The position numbers were made by a program, and so were the translations under genes. This document shows positions 1-10,959 of a stretch of 64,000 bases of DNA, piece after piece; position 1 is the stretch's first letter; each line of letters starts with the position of its first letter. Under the pieces are notes generated by a model, which saw only the letters and a list, made by a program, of their open reading frames with translations, searched no databases and had not been told where the DNA came from. Origin of the DNA: Zygnema cylindricum (taxonomy: Eukaryota; Streptophyta; Zygnematophyceae; Zygnematales; Zygnemataceae); the NCBI GenBank assembly GCA_037447655.1, contig JBBHKE010000463.1, positions 62,001-126,000 of the forward strand, in the 5' to 3' direction.

Positions 1-968
1 GATGGACGGATCCGGATACATCAGGAAAGGATCAGGACCGAGGTGGACGCGGACGGTGAAGAAAGATAAGATTCGTCATGTCCTTTATGGTGTTATCTTG
101 ATAAAATGATTAAATAAGTAGGTAAGGTACGGAGGTTTAAACCTTGTGGGGTGATTTTTAACTCCATTTTCCATTTAACTCTAGAACTCATGTTTTTCTA
201 ATTGTTGACCTTTGACCCATTATTCTTTTATGTGAGCAATTAATTCCGGTGAAATTTTAGGGGCAGTGTATGTTTTGTTTAAAAAAAAAAAAAGAGCTAG
301 AAGAGCTTTTCTGATGGTTGGTTTTAAAGTCATTTTTTGTGAATCAGAGAGAAAACTATTTTTGAAAGAACCTGTTTATAATTTATCGTTGTTTAGGAAA
401 GGGAAGGGAAACTGTTTACCACTTTCTGCTTAAGACCGGTACTAGAAGTGATACAATTTTTTTTTTTTCATCTTTGTTCTTTCACTGCGTTCAAAGTCAT
501 CTGGAAAACATAAAAATGAAAATAAGCTAAAATGCTTTTGTTTTTCTTGTTTCTTAAAATAAGAGTGCAACTCTTGTTTCAGAGTGGATTCACGATAAGC
601 AATTAAGTCCCGAAATTTATGGTTATCCTGTGTGAAAAAAAAAATTTCCGGGGAAAAAAAATTCACGGGCCCATATACTCCTTTCACGGCTTTATTATGG
701 CCCGTATTACCTTCGGGTTGAGTCTTCTTGATGGTTTTCTCCTTTTTATACAAAAAAATACTATGGAATGGATTTAATCTGGGAAAATTTGTATCGACAG
801 GAGAGTGAATTAGCACACAAATTACACTAATGTGTGGATATAATTTGACTGTATTCGTGCTAAAATGTGATAGCGCGAAAAAAGTTTAAAAGATAAAAAA
901 AGTTTAAATGGAATATAAGGTACAGAGCCACAATGAGAACCTGCTATTTTGTCTTATTTGTTTGACAG
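1..968. other. Intronic or upstream sequence of the Obg gene, no gene resolved
   Basis: This AT-rich stretch has poly-A/T runs and no coding signal I could recognise. It lies directly upstream of the first visible exon of the Obg-type GTPase, so it is most likely part of the preceding intron. Earlier exons (Obg domain, G1 to G3 motifs) were looked for and not found here, so they should lie before the window. The longest open frame (442-816, minus) is AT-driven and matches no family known to me. Confidence 0.4.
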
Positions 969-1161
969 GAACTACGGATGTACAACGAGGAGTACACTCG
1001 CCGACCTCATATAGTTGTATTGAACAAATTGGATCTCCCAGAGGTGAAGATTTTGAGATTTTGATTCTAAAGATAAGGAAGAGAGAGAGATTAGAAAGGG
1101 TTCTGCAAGTGACGGATTTTATGTCAATTGTGACAGAGGTATAGCCCTTTTTGTACCGTGA

Positions 1162-1257
<96 letters not shown>

Positions 1258-2902
1258 AATGATAATTCACCAGATAAGGTACAAAGATTTCATTTTGAGA
1301 TCTCTTCTTTCTTCATCAGGAATGGATGAACCATATTTATACTATATGTTGTGGAATCACCGAGTATTTTTTTTTTTTTTCAGTTTGTTGACTAAAAGAA
1401 ATCTTCATTTCCCATGGGTCCAGTTTATTAGACCATAACAATAATGTTAAGACCAATTTTTAGGGCCATTGGAGTTTCATAGGTTTTTTCTTCTTTTTGA
1501 AAACTGTGTGAAATTTCTTTTGAAGAAAAATGTTTTGAAGAATGTTTTGGAAAATGTTTTGAAAAATGTTTCGTTTTTTTTTGAGACCGGGGATTTTGTG
1601 GGGATTCACAGGCAGCTTCTCGGTTTGAGGAAATTAAGGAGGGTATTTTGAAAAAGCAAAACCAAAAACAAAGTGGATTGTATAAGGAAAGTGATACTGA
1701 AAACAGTCGAGGAACCGATAAAGGACAAACAATTGAAGGGAATAAGAACGGGAGGACTCGACTTTTAAGTAAAGAAGAGACGAGAAGGGAGTATGGAGTA
1801 GTACAAAATGAAAAAATTGGAAAAGGTAGGCAAGAGAGAGTTGGAGGATGGGAGAGAAAAGAAGTTTTAGAACACGATACAATCCTCTCGGTTAAGGATA
1901 ATGAAATGGAAGAGGAGTTTGGGAGAGAAGAAAGGGGAGAGAGTACAAGTGAAAGTAGGCAAAGCATGCGAGAATCAGATGCTCGACAGAGGACAGAGGA
2001 TAGATTTGAAAAAGAGGGAAGTATATGGGAGAGGGAGAGGGAGAGGGAGAGGAGAGAGGTTGAGGCAGCCACAGATTTACCTCGCAAGGCTGAATTTTCC
2101 GCTGAATCTCGAACGCAAGAAGGAGAGGGGGAGGGAGAGAGAGAGGTCGAAGCCTCGGCTCTGGGAGAAAGGAGTGACCCTCCAGTGGCAGTTGTTGGTA
2201 TCAGTGCCAAGTGAGTTCTTAACCCGTGAAGGTTTTATAGCCTCAGACTTAACATGCCATAAAATAAAGAGATTCTCATGAGACCTTCCTTATCCATTGA
2301 TTCTTTAAGAAATTATATACACATACATATGTTATATACACACACATATATGTACACATATTATATATATATGACATGCGCACATAAATTTACAGAATGA
2401 AGAGTGTGCAAACCGTAAAGTTTTGCATCAATAACGTTATTGAACTATATTATGGAAGCCAACTTCTTTGTTTAGATTAAAGTAGAGTCAAAAAATCGGT
2501 GATGAACAAGGTAGGTTCTCTAACCAGAGTCTTGTTGTTTTTGCTCATTTTATTTTTTGTCAAAGAAATACTACAAATAGATCTGTTCAAACCCATGTAT
2601 GTCGTGGAAAAACTGGATTGTGACAAGAAGGAACGTGGCGGTGTTGGTTGTTATAATTGAGTCAACATTTATAAATTTTTTTTTGGTCGTTTTTACTCCT
2701 CCAAGGATATTTCTTGACGTCAGTATTAATGTTTAAGACTTGTTTCTGTATTGTTTTGGTGGATGACAGAGAAGGTGAAGGCATAAAAGATTTGTTAAAA
2801 GCAATTAGAAAAGAATTAGCGCAAGAACAAATGGGGAATAACTCGGGAACTTTGTCGGGTCAAAAAGGTTTACGTTTTACAACTCCACAATGGCAAATTT
2901 GA
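969..2902 (+). CDS. Obg-type GTPase, 3' part of gene (three exons visible)
   Basis: Obg GTPases bind GTP and act in ribosome assembly; plants have organelle-targeted forms. Three exons join in phase. Exon 969-1043 (acceptor ACAG, donor GTGAAG) encodes ELRMYNEEY..PHIVVLNKLDLPE, with the G4 motif NKLD. Exon 1630-2210 (donor GTGAGT) begins EIKEGILKK and ends PPVAVVGISA(K), the G5 SAK motif. Exon 2770-2902 encodes (K)EGEGIKDLLKAIRKEL and ends FTTPQWQI-stop (TGA 2900-2902). In ordinary Obg proteins G4 and G5 are roughly 25-30 residues apart (family knowledge); here about 190 residues intervene, very rich in Glu, Arg, Lys and Ser with runs of ER. The G domain start and N-terminal Obg fold are outside the window. 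Organelle targeting cannot be judged. The 586-bp intron between the first two exons holds a (TA)n tract. Confidence 0.82.
1165..1253. repeat. (TA)n microsatellite, about 88 bp
   Basis: An uninterrupted alternating TA run inside an intron of the Obg-type gene. It produces a spurious poly-Ile/Tyr open frame. Likely length-variable. Confidence 0.97.
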
Positions 2903-3557
2903 GAAGGAAGAGAGGAAGAAAGAAAGGAAGGTAGAAAGAAAGGAAGGAAGAAAGGAAGAACGAAAGGAAAAATGGAAGAAAGAAAGAAAGACAGAAAGAA
3001 AGGAAGTCGGAAAGAAAGAAAGTCAGGAAGAAAGAAAACCACAGAAATCCGAGGAGGGAGGAGTTGAGGGGAACACAATTAACTATGTATTTGAGAAATT
3101 ATTTTTCCTTTTCTTGGTTTGGTCCAGTTTAATTTAATCTCTTTCTATACTTAGTCTGAGAAGCTATCAGATTACAGCTTTGAGTTATGGATATTAGGTT
3201 TTTGAACCTGTATCTAAAGATGTAGTTGTAACTTCAGTATTTCCATGTTCCTTAGTTCGTATCGATGGTTATGCTTTCAATTAATCTTTTGTTTGTGTGT
3301 TTGTTTTGCAAAGCTTGCTAAGCTTTGCATATATGAAGCATTTTAAAGCAGTTGTGTTTTGGGAGAGTCAAAGTCGTCGTTTCTAGAATTGTTTACCACG
3401 TTACACACATTTGGGAGAATGGTCTTTATGAAATTTTGTGAGAGAAGTTCACGTGAGGTAGCATATCATTGTGGTGAATCAAAATCGATTGCCAACCAGT
3501 GCTGCTAACCTTAGTAACAGTGCTAACTAGAAAAAAAAATAAGAAGGGGCCGACTTT
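2903..3557. other. 3' flank of the Obg gene; purine microsatellite then no gene
   Basis: Directly after the stop codon there is a degenerate GGAA/GAAA purine tract (about 2902-3030), which is probably 3' UTR or flank. The remainder to the start of element E1 is AT-rich without coding signal. A short motif, GTGCTAAC, appears near 3502-3528 and recurs as a tandem repeat at 11811-11880. Confidence 0.5.
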
Positions 3558-3989
3558 ATTAAAAAGCGCGATGGTAAACCATCTGAAACCATGAACCTCT
3601 GGATCTCCTCTATTTCGCCTTTTCCTCCATTACGCGACAGCTCCTACTTCCCGTAGCCATGTACCTCCGGATCTCCTCTAATTCGTCTTTTCCTACTGCC
3701 TCTCCACCCCTCCAGTACCCTTTTCCTCCTTCTTCCCCCGGCCGATTCCCATTCCACCTTTCATACCACCATTTCCGCCATTTCACTACCCCTCCCCCCC
3801 TTCTTTTCCCCATTAAACTTTATATATATTTTGGCCACGCCCCATCCATCACATGGTTCCTTTTCCTCTCCCAGCTTTTACTTCTCTCCTCTGATTCCCA
3901 TGTTTCTTTGACTTATTACCATGTCCGGAAGCCCACTTACCTTTCCCTCCCCCACCTCCACCCAAACCCGTAAATCTTTTAGGCTGGAA

Positions 3990-6646
3990 TGTCCTGGGTG
4001 TCACAACCTTTTTCCTCCCCATTTCCCCCACACACGGAGTTGCGACATTGTATAACCCCTGACCTGCCACTCTCCTCAATCATCGTCGATCACACTCCCC
4101 TCCGGCCCCACAGATGAGGATTGGAATTTCGTTCGTGAGTTAGATGTTTTGGGGGCTTGAAGGCCCTCCACGCCGAGCATGAGGATCGGGTATCAAACAC
4201 CTCTTTCATACCACATCGGCCACCTAGGCCATCAGATGTCCTGGCCTCTTATCGTCAAGCAATTCACTTAGGCCGTGTTGGTGAGCTTTCTCGAGCGGTT
4301 TGGGCCCTACAGCCATTCACCCCTGCCCCCGGATCTTCTTCCACTATTGAGGTCCTTCGAGCTCTCCACCCCCCTGCCCCTTCCTCTTTACCCCCTTCCA
4401 TCTACGCCTTTGAGCCCTCTGAGAGTTTTACTTTGGATCGGGAGGTTTTTATTAAGGCTCTTAGCTCTTCTCCTCACCTTTCGGCGGGGGGGGCCTAGGG
4501 CACAGTGTATGAGTTGTTTCGCGATGTTTTGCCCCATGAATCGGGTGCTCGAGGTTCGATGTGTTTTTTCGAGTATGTTCCCTTATTGCTAGTGGGGATG
4601 TTCCCCCCCGGATTTGTGATCTTCTCACGGCGTCCCGCCTTGTGGCGGTCACCAAACCTAATGGTAGGATCCGCCCAATCGCCGTGGGAGAGGTTTTATA
4701 TAGATTGGTGGCTCTGCGATATGTCTCCAGCTCCAACCAACATTCCATGATTATTTTTCTCCTCATCAGTTTGGAGTGGCCACGAGAGGGGGTTGTGAGG
4801 TCGTGGTCCACGGGATTCGCGCTTTGTTCAATGTACATCCGGATTGCTGGTCCTTCAGGTCGACGTTTCCAATGCCTTAAGTACGGTGGATCAGAACTTG
4901 ATTTTTTCATAGCTTATGGGGGCTCCATCTTCGATTGTCCAATTATTCCCTTTTGTGAGGGCTTTTTATTCTTTGACAAGCAGCCTTTCCTTCTCGGCTG
5001 ATGGTGATCTCATTCCTCTCTCCTCTGCTATTTGCACTCGTCAAGGCGACCCTCTCGGCGGACCTTTGTTCGTCCTCACCCATTACCCGGCCCTTCGTGC
5101 CTCCGCAGCCACCTTCTCTTCTTGCCTTTTCCCTTCGGTCGCATATGATACGCACATTATTGGGCCCAATGAACAAGTCGTGTTGGCATATAATTTTTTC
5201 AAGGAACGTTTAGCCGAACTTAACCTTTTAGTCTAGCTATCGAAGTGTGTTATTTGGTCTTCTCAGGATATTCCACTTTCGTTTACTCCCCCTCCTAGTT
5301 TTCAAACCCCTTCTCCCTCCGATGGCATTCGGATGCTTGGTTGCCCCCTTGGTTCGGATACTTTCGTGACTCAATTCCTTCATGCTGCTTTACAGACAGA
5401 TCTGGCCCAATTGGACGATCTTCCTCACCTTCCCGATCCCCAAGTTGCTTTTGATATGTTAACCAGGTGTTTTCCCCTCAGCCCTTTTTACCTTACTCGT
5501 ACTTCCCCTCTCACTTCGACATTTAGCTCCTCTCTCTCGGCTTTTGACGATCGCCTCATGGACGTCCTCCACACTCTGTTAGGTAGTGGGGCATTTGATC
5601 GCGAGTCTGGGCCATCAGCGCGCATTCAGGCATCCCTCCTTGTCTCTACTTGGGGGTTGGGTCTATTATCCACTGCTCGTGTTGCTCCTGCTGCCTATTT
5701 GGGAAGTTGGTATCTTATTGCCTCCACTCTTGTTTCCCGTTTCTTGGCTAGGGACACCCCGTGCTAGCTACTGTTATCCCCCAGGTTTCAAACGGTGTGT
5801 TCGCCTTCCACCGATCTCTATTGGACGCGTCACGTTCTCTTCCTCCCCATGCCTTAGTGGATGTGCCAGTTTTCTCCAACCATGTTACAAAATCTGTTGA
5901 GCGTATTCAAGAATCGATTTCTGATCGGGTTGTCGCCGCCATTAAATCCGACCTTCTCAAGGCGCTTCCCTCTGATTCTTCGCGTGCCTGTCTCTTCTCT
6001 CTTGTGGTGGACCTGGTTCTGGGTCTTCGCTTTTGCTTCACCGATTTTGTCCACTCTCCGATTCTCACAGGCTCAGTTCACCACCGCCCTCCGGTGTCGC
6101 CTTGGCCTCCCCCATCCTACTTTACTTGGCTCTCTTGTTTGTGCTTGTGGTCGCGTCTTGGGGCCCGATGGTGTCTATTTGCTTTGTTGCTCCCATGCTG
6201 GAGATTTGATCCAAGTGCACAACACTATTCGCGATGTCGTTGCGAGTATCCCTTCAGAGGGGGGCTTTTCTTTGCGTTTGGAGGTTTCTCATATTATTCC
6301 CAAGCGTCGGATCGATGTTGTTTTGCTTGATGGTGCCCGTCGCATTTTCGGTGATATTGTTTTGGCGAACCCTATTTTAGCTACAGTTGTTGGTCAGGCG
6401 GCTCGACATGTTGGGGTGGCGCCTCGTGATGCCCCTAAGGCGAAAGATCGTGATTATGCCCACCGGGACCCTATGGGTGACTTTATTCCGATGGCGGTCG
6501 AGATCTTTGGTTGTCTAGGTGTTGCAATGGACGAGTTTCTACGTACTTGGGCTCGACGTGCTTTCGAGCGCCGAGGACCTGGGAGCCCTCCTCCTTTGGT
6601 CCCTACTTCTTTTTATCGCCAATGCTTATCTGTGGCTTTAAAATGA
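3990..6646 (+). pseudogene. Degraded ORF of E1: zinc finger, reverse transcriptase, CCHC knuckle, REL nuclease
   Basis: A finger of the form CPGC..(12)..HTRSC is read at 3990-4043. The stretch ALHAEHEDRV (after 4157) is shared with E2. RT blocks follow across several frames: a segment with IRPIAVGEVLYRLVALR (about 4672-4722), the palm, then TRQGDPLGGPLFVLTH (near 5040-5085) and FPSVAYDTHIIGP (near 5130-5165). The last is the catalytic box and E2 has ADD there, so one Asp is lost in E1. The thumb MLGCPLGSD follows at 5333. The C-terminal part (5861-6646) has CACG....YLLCCSH....HNTIRD, then RIDVVLLD, GDIVLANP and KDRDYA...FIPMAVEIFGCLG. These fit the Asp/Lys core of a PD-(D/E)XK restriction-like nuclease. 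Stops and frameshifts occur at several points. It is recognised as a reverse transcriptase with high confidence; the nuclease assignment is moderately confident. Confidence 0.8.
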
Positions 6647-6947
6647 GTGCAAGCTTCTATTCTCCTCCGATCGGCTTTTACGGCTACAGATCGTCGTCGG
6701 GTTTCGGAACTCCCTCAACGTGCTCCCCCAGGATGGGGGGACTTACGAGTTTGCTTTTCGTAGTTTTTTAATTGGGATGGGGTTGGGGTTGAAGTTTTGG
6801 TTTTGACAGTTGCCGTGCTTTTCCTTTTGAGTTTGGGTGCTTTTATTTTCCTTGTTGTTGTTTTGTTTTTGTTTTTGTTGTGTTGTTAATTTATTCCCTT
6901 GCTGGTAGTTTTTCAGTTTCGGCCATGACACCCCTTTTGTACCCGCG

Positions 6948-6981
6948 GACTCGGATGGTTTACCATCGTGCTTTTTAATTT
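6948..6981 (+). other. 3' tail of E1 with GATGGT/ACCATC palindrome
   Basis: The tail GACTCGGATGG..TTTACCATCG is followed by GTGCTTTTTAATTT and then TATCCTGC. A minus-strand copy lies at 28590-28625 and a second, more divergent one at 28543-28575. The same block in inverse orientation stands at 3558-3585. It is not a poly-A tail. In elements of this kind the 3' tail is what the RT recognises for target-primed reverse transcription (family knowledge), so the hairpin may be a recognition structure (inference). Confidence 0.6.
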
Positions 6982-7429
6982 ATCCTGCGTTTTTCATCTG
7001 AGTCCATAGGAACAAAAGGAAGTAGCAAAAACTGAAAAAAACGACGTGACAAGGGAATAAACAAAAAGGAAAATCAAGGGAAAACCGACGAAAATACGAA
7101 AGAATGGCAGTGTAATCGAAAACACCCAAAAAAGCAAAACCACGCAAACAAAACATCAAAGGAAAAAACTAGCACGCAACAAAAAAAAACCCCCAACATA
7201 AGTAAAAATATACGGAAAGCAACCACGTAAGTCCCCGAATCCTGGAGAAGGAGGAGGAAGTTCCGGAACGCCCCGTCGATCCATAACAGCAATAGACGAT
7301 CGAAATAATATAGAAGCCAGCACCCGTTGTAGGGCCACGAAAAAAAGGTCGACGAAAAAAAGAAGTAAGGACTGAAACAGAAGGGCTCCCAGGTCCCCGC
7401 CTCTCGAACGAGCACCGACCACAAGTATG

Positions 7430-10335
7430 GAAAAACTCGTCTAAAGCCACACCCAAACAACCAAATATCTCGACGGCCATCGGAATGAAACCATCCATAA
7501 TGTCTCGACGAGCATAATCACGCTCCTTCCTTTTAGCCGCGTCACGCGCAGCCACTCCCACATGCCGCACCGCTTGGTTGACGAGTGTAGTTGAGGTAGG
7601 GTTCGTCAAATCAATGTCACCAAAAGTACGACGTGCACCATCAAGTAATACAAGGTCAATCCATTGCAAAGGAATAATGTGAGAGACCTCCCGACAAAAA
7701 GAAAATCCCCCCTCAGAAGCGATAGTAGCACTAGTGTCTCGAATCATGTCGTGCCCTTGAATCAACTCGCCCTCGTGGGAGCAACGAAGCAAATGTACCC
7801 TGTCGGGCTCGAGAACGTGGCCACACGAGCAAGCAAGTGAGCCAAGCAAAGGTGGGTGAGAGAGGCCAAACCAGAACCTAAGGGCCGTCGTGTCCTAAGC
7901 CGGGGTGAAACGAAGAGAGGATAAGATAGGGACATCCAATAGCCAAGCGCCAGAGCAAGGTCCGCCAAATGACAGGAAGCGTGCACGCGAAGAATCGAAA
8001 GGAAGCACCTCCAGAAGCTCGGATTCAATAGCCGTGACAACCCGATCGAAAATAAATTCCATAACACGCGCAACTCATGTCATAACAAGAGTGGAAAAAA
8101 TCGGCATGTCCTCGATAGCTGCTGGATTAAGAGAACGTGATACATTTAAAAGGGACCGTTGGAAGGCGAGCTCACCATCTGAAACACAGGGAACCACGGC
8201 CGCAAGAATAAGAGTGTCCCCAACCAGAAAACAAGAGACAATAGTGGAAGCAACAAGGCACCAACTTCCCAAATAGGTGGCAAGAGCTACACCCACCGTC
8301 GAGAGTAAACCCAAACCGCCAGCCGAGACAGAAGAGAGGCTTCGATGCGTGCCACAGGCCCAAACTTGCGATCAAAAGCTCCATGGCCCAAAAAAGTGTG
8401 GAGAACATCCATAAGGCGATCATGGAAAGTAGAAAGTGAGGACACAAATGATGGGGTGGGAGGGGAAGTGCGAGTAAGGTAGGAGGGCCGATGGGGGAAA
8501 CACCGTGTTAGAAGAGCAAAGGCCACTTAGGGATCAGAAAGGGGAGGAAGGTCGTCCACGTGGGACAAATCTCTCTAAAGAGCGAAATCGAGGAATTTCG
8601 TGATGTATGGATCGGAACCAAGCGGGCAACCCAACACACGAATGCCTTTGGAAGGAAGAGGGGTTGAAAACCAGGAAGGGGAGTGAAAGGAGGAGGAATA
8701 GGACGTGGGGACCAAACAGCACACTTCGAGGGCTGGACGAAAGGATTGAGTTCGGCGAACCGAGCCTTGGAAAAGTTATAAGCCAGTATAACTTGGTGTG
8801 ATGGACCAATAATGTGTGTGTCATCCGCAATTGAAGGGAAGAGGCAAGAAGGGTAAGCAGCAGCGGAAGCTCGGAGAGCACGGTAATGGGCAAGGGCAAA
8901 CAAAGAGCCCCCAAGAGGATCGCCCTGACGAGTGCCACTAGTGGAGGAAAGTGGGACCAAATAATCATCAGCGGAGAAAGAGAGGATACTGCTCAGAGAA
9001 TAAAATGCTCTCACAAAAGGAAATATCTAGACAATCGGGGAAGGTGCAGCCATAAGCTCCAAAAAAATGGCATTTCGATCCACTATATTAAAGGCATTAG
9101 AAACATCCACCTGGAGAACTAACCAATCCGGATGGGCATCTAAAAAAGCCAGGATCCCGTAGACCACGGCCTCACAACCCCCCGGGGTTGCCACTCCGAA
9201 ATGATGAGGAGAGAAATAATCATGAAAAGCCACAGGCCACTAATCGATACAATACCTCGCCCACTGCAATAGGACAGATTCCCCAATTCGGTTTGGTAAC
9301 AGCTACGAGGCGAGACGCTGTGAGGAGATCGCAAATACGAGAAGGGACACTGCAAACCGCAATAAGAGAACATACTTGAAAAAACATATCAAAGCCCCTA
9401 ACACCAATTTCCGGAGGCAAAACGTCGTGAAATAACTCATAAACAGTGTGTAACTGTGAGACCTCCATAGGACCTCAGAGTAGGCAGCTCACACGAAGCC
9501 TCTAGGAAAACCCTGACCCCTTTGTCTTTCAGCAAGAATAACTGCCACCCTGGCAAACAAAAACTCAGACCACCTTCACCCCTGTAAAGGCAAGACTCCC
9601 CTGAGTCTATAGCAAAAAGAATCTCTGAATTTGCTCGCAGCAAACCGAGGAGCAGGATTAAATGGTTGAAGTGCTCGAACCGCTCGAGAGAGCTCACCAA
9701 CTCGGCCCAAATGTACCGCAAGGCGATAGGAAGATGGCACTTTTGAAGTCTGAGATGTACGACGTGGTGTGAAACAAGCACTCGCAACTCGCTCCTCGTG
9801 CTCGGCATGAAGGGCTCCCCAATCGCCTCGAAGGAATCCTCGACATCGAGCCATAGTTTCTCGCGCCCCTCTACCACCGCCATGGCTAGGTAAGACTAGA
9901 ACCCAAAGTGAGAATATGAAAAGGAGGTGCCAAGGTCTAACATCCGCGCGATCCGAATAAATACGGGACAAAAGAAGGTGGAGGGCGTCTTGTACGATAA
10001 TCTGCACAGCCACCGAAATTCGGGTGTATAATTGCGGACGGGGGGGGGGGGGGCAAATCATACGCTCCGAGCACATCTAAATCGCGTACAAATGCCCAAT
10101 CTTTGCTCGTAGGTCTGGACGAGAGTGTTGTGGAAGAAAAGGTACTAGAGGAAAGGTCACTCAAGGTCAAAAAAAATTGACAACTCTTTGTATGTCGGGC
10201 AATACCGCCACCGGTTGTGAAATGGTTATGACCCCCGTTACATTCTATCCGTGTTGAGGCTTGTGTGCGAGGTTTAGGTGGAGGAGGTGAACGAGGGAGA
10301 AGTGGCGAGGATGCACGGCCAGACATGGTCATTGA
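7430..10335 (-). pseudogene. Degraded ORF of E2: finger, RT with ADD box, knuckle and REL nuclease
   Basis: The reading starts near ATG 10330 (MTMSGRASSP, Pro-rich). It continues into CNGGHNHFTTGGGIARHTKSC-like finger remains, where the second Cys of E1's CPGC is Gly. RT segments: LVAVTKPN (about 9300), QVDVSNAFN (about 9080-9115), TRQGDPLGGSLFALAHYRALR (8880-8940) and FPSIADDTHIIGP (8800-8835). The ADD catalytic pair is intact here. The C-terminal portion at 7849-7430 has CSCG....HLLRCSH....HDMIRD, IDLVLLDGARRTFGDIDLTNP and KERDYA...FIPMAVEIFGCLG. Frames change at several places, so no intact protein is made. The nuclease half is better preserved than in E1. Confidence 0.78.
9465..9640. repeat. 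About 170-bp dispersed repeat inside E2
   Basis: This segment, with the internal string CCTGACCCCTTTGTCTTTCA and then AGCAAGAATAACTGCCACCC, has a clear second copy in the same orientation at about 16815-16985. It is absent at the homologous place in E1. It may be a short element inserted or exchanged into E2; I do not recognise its family. Confidence 0.6.
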
Positions 10336-10658
10336 ATGAGAGGGAGAAGCATTGGATGTGATAGAGGGAGAGGAAGGGGGAAATGGGAAGGAGGAAAGGA
10401 AACCATGGGAAATTAGATTGTGGAAATGGGAGTGAGACAGAACCATGGGTAGGGTGGGAGAAAGGATGCAACGTAGAGAAAGGGGGGATATGGAAAGAGG
10501 GACCAAAAAAGGGGTGCGTGGGAAAGGGAAGATGATTGAAATAGTGGTATGGGGGTATGGGGATATGGGGAGGTAAAAGGCCATTGGGGAAGAAGGGTAG
10601 AGGGTAAAGAAGTTGATGCCGAAGGAATATTGGGGGGGAGGGGGAGTGACGGTTGACG

Positions 10659-10841
10659 TAAAATAATACAGTATGTTATAAAGTACTATTGTATGCATAC
10701 TATATATTTTTTAAGTTATCGCCGATATGGAATTTGTTGGTCCCAGACCGATATATCGGAACCTCTGACCGTTCGATAACTGATAACTATCGATATCAGT
10801 GTTATCGCGATAAGTTTTTTACCAATACACAACACTAATAG
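10659..10841 (-). mobile_element. End fragment of a hAT-type non-autonomous element
   Basis: On the minus strand this is nearly identical to the left 180 bases of the complete element at 32853-33755, including the terminal sequence TAGTGTTGTGTATTGGTAA and the TATCG-rich subterminal region. Homology stops at 10659, where the 5' part of E2 begins, so E2 probably interrupted or truncated it. The missing half is not seen on the other side of E1/E2. Confidence 0.75.
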
Positions 10842-10959
10842 TTTCCATAGCCAATGAATGCGCCCTAAAAATCGACACAAATTGGAGTCACATGTGAAAC
10901 CCTAATTCCGTACGGTTCTCTTTTCCTTTTTTGGAATCACATCTATATACAAATTATAG

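Larger units (their letters stand above)
3558..6981 (+). mobile_element. E1: non-LTR-type retroelement with RT and restriction-like endonuclease
   Basis: This is a nearly full-length but decayed copy. In order it shows: a 28-bp end with the core GATGGTAAACCATC (3558-3585); two units of a roughly 69-bp GC-rich repeat (from about 3590 and 3660) resembling promoter monomers; a zinc-finger coding piece (3990-4043); an N-terminal segment (4157-4498); reverse transcriptase (about 4561-5760); a zinc knuckle and endonuclease (5861-6646); and a T/G-rich 3' UTR. It ends in a tail at 6948-6981 that contains GATGGTTTACCATC followed by GTGCTTTTTAATTT. The last part is the near inverse of the 5' end. The zinc finger plus C-terminal restriction-like nuclease layout is that of R2/NeSL/Utopia-type elements (family knowledge). 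Which clade it belongs to is not resolved. Frameshifts and stops make it inactive. Confidence 0.8.
6990..10658 (-). mobile_element. E2: second copy of the RT/REL element, tail-to-tail with E1
   Basis: Read on the minus strand this copy parallels E1: a Pro/Ser-rich leader and zinc-finger-like segment (10.2-10.4 kb), ALHAEHEERV (about 9810), RT (about 9470-8300), a knuckle and nuclease (7849-7430), and a 3' UTR ending near 7000 with the same CCTTTTGT..GGACTCAGATG tail motif as the family. E1 and E2 meet head-on at about 6985, forming an imperfect inverted repeat of roughly 6.5 kb. The 5' side abuts a broken hAT-type element at 10659. Compared with E1, a segment of about 170 bp in the N-terminal third is replaced by an unrelated repeat (9465-9640). 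Confidence 0.8.

Noticed and set aside
1151-1438. Open frame starting in the TA repeat
   Set aside because: It is poly-Ile/Tyr from the (TA)n microsatellite inside an intron.
1428-2210. 260-codon minus-strand open frame
   Set aside because: It is the antisense shadow of the charged Obg exon (1630-2210). Its Ser/Leu-rich composition follows from the purine-rich sense strand, and splice phases support the plus strand.
7074-7460. 128-codon Phe-rich minus-strand frame with apparent membrane segments
   Set aside because: It lies in the T-rich 3' UTR of E2. The hydrophobicity comes from T-runs and E1 has no matching protein there.
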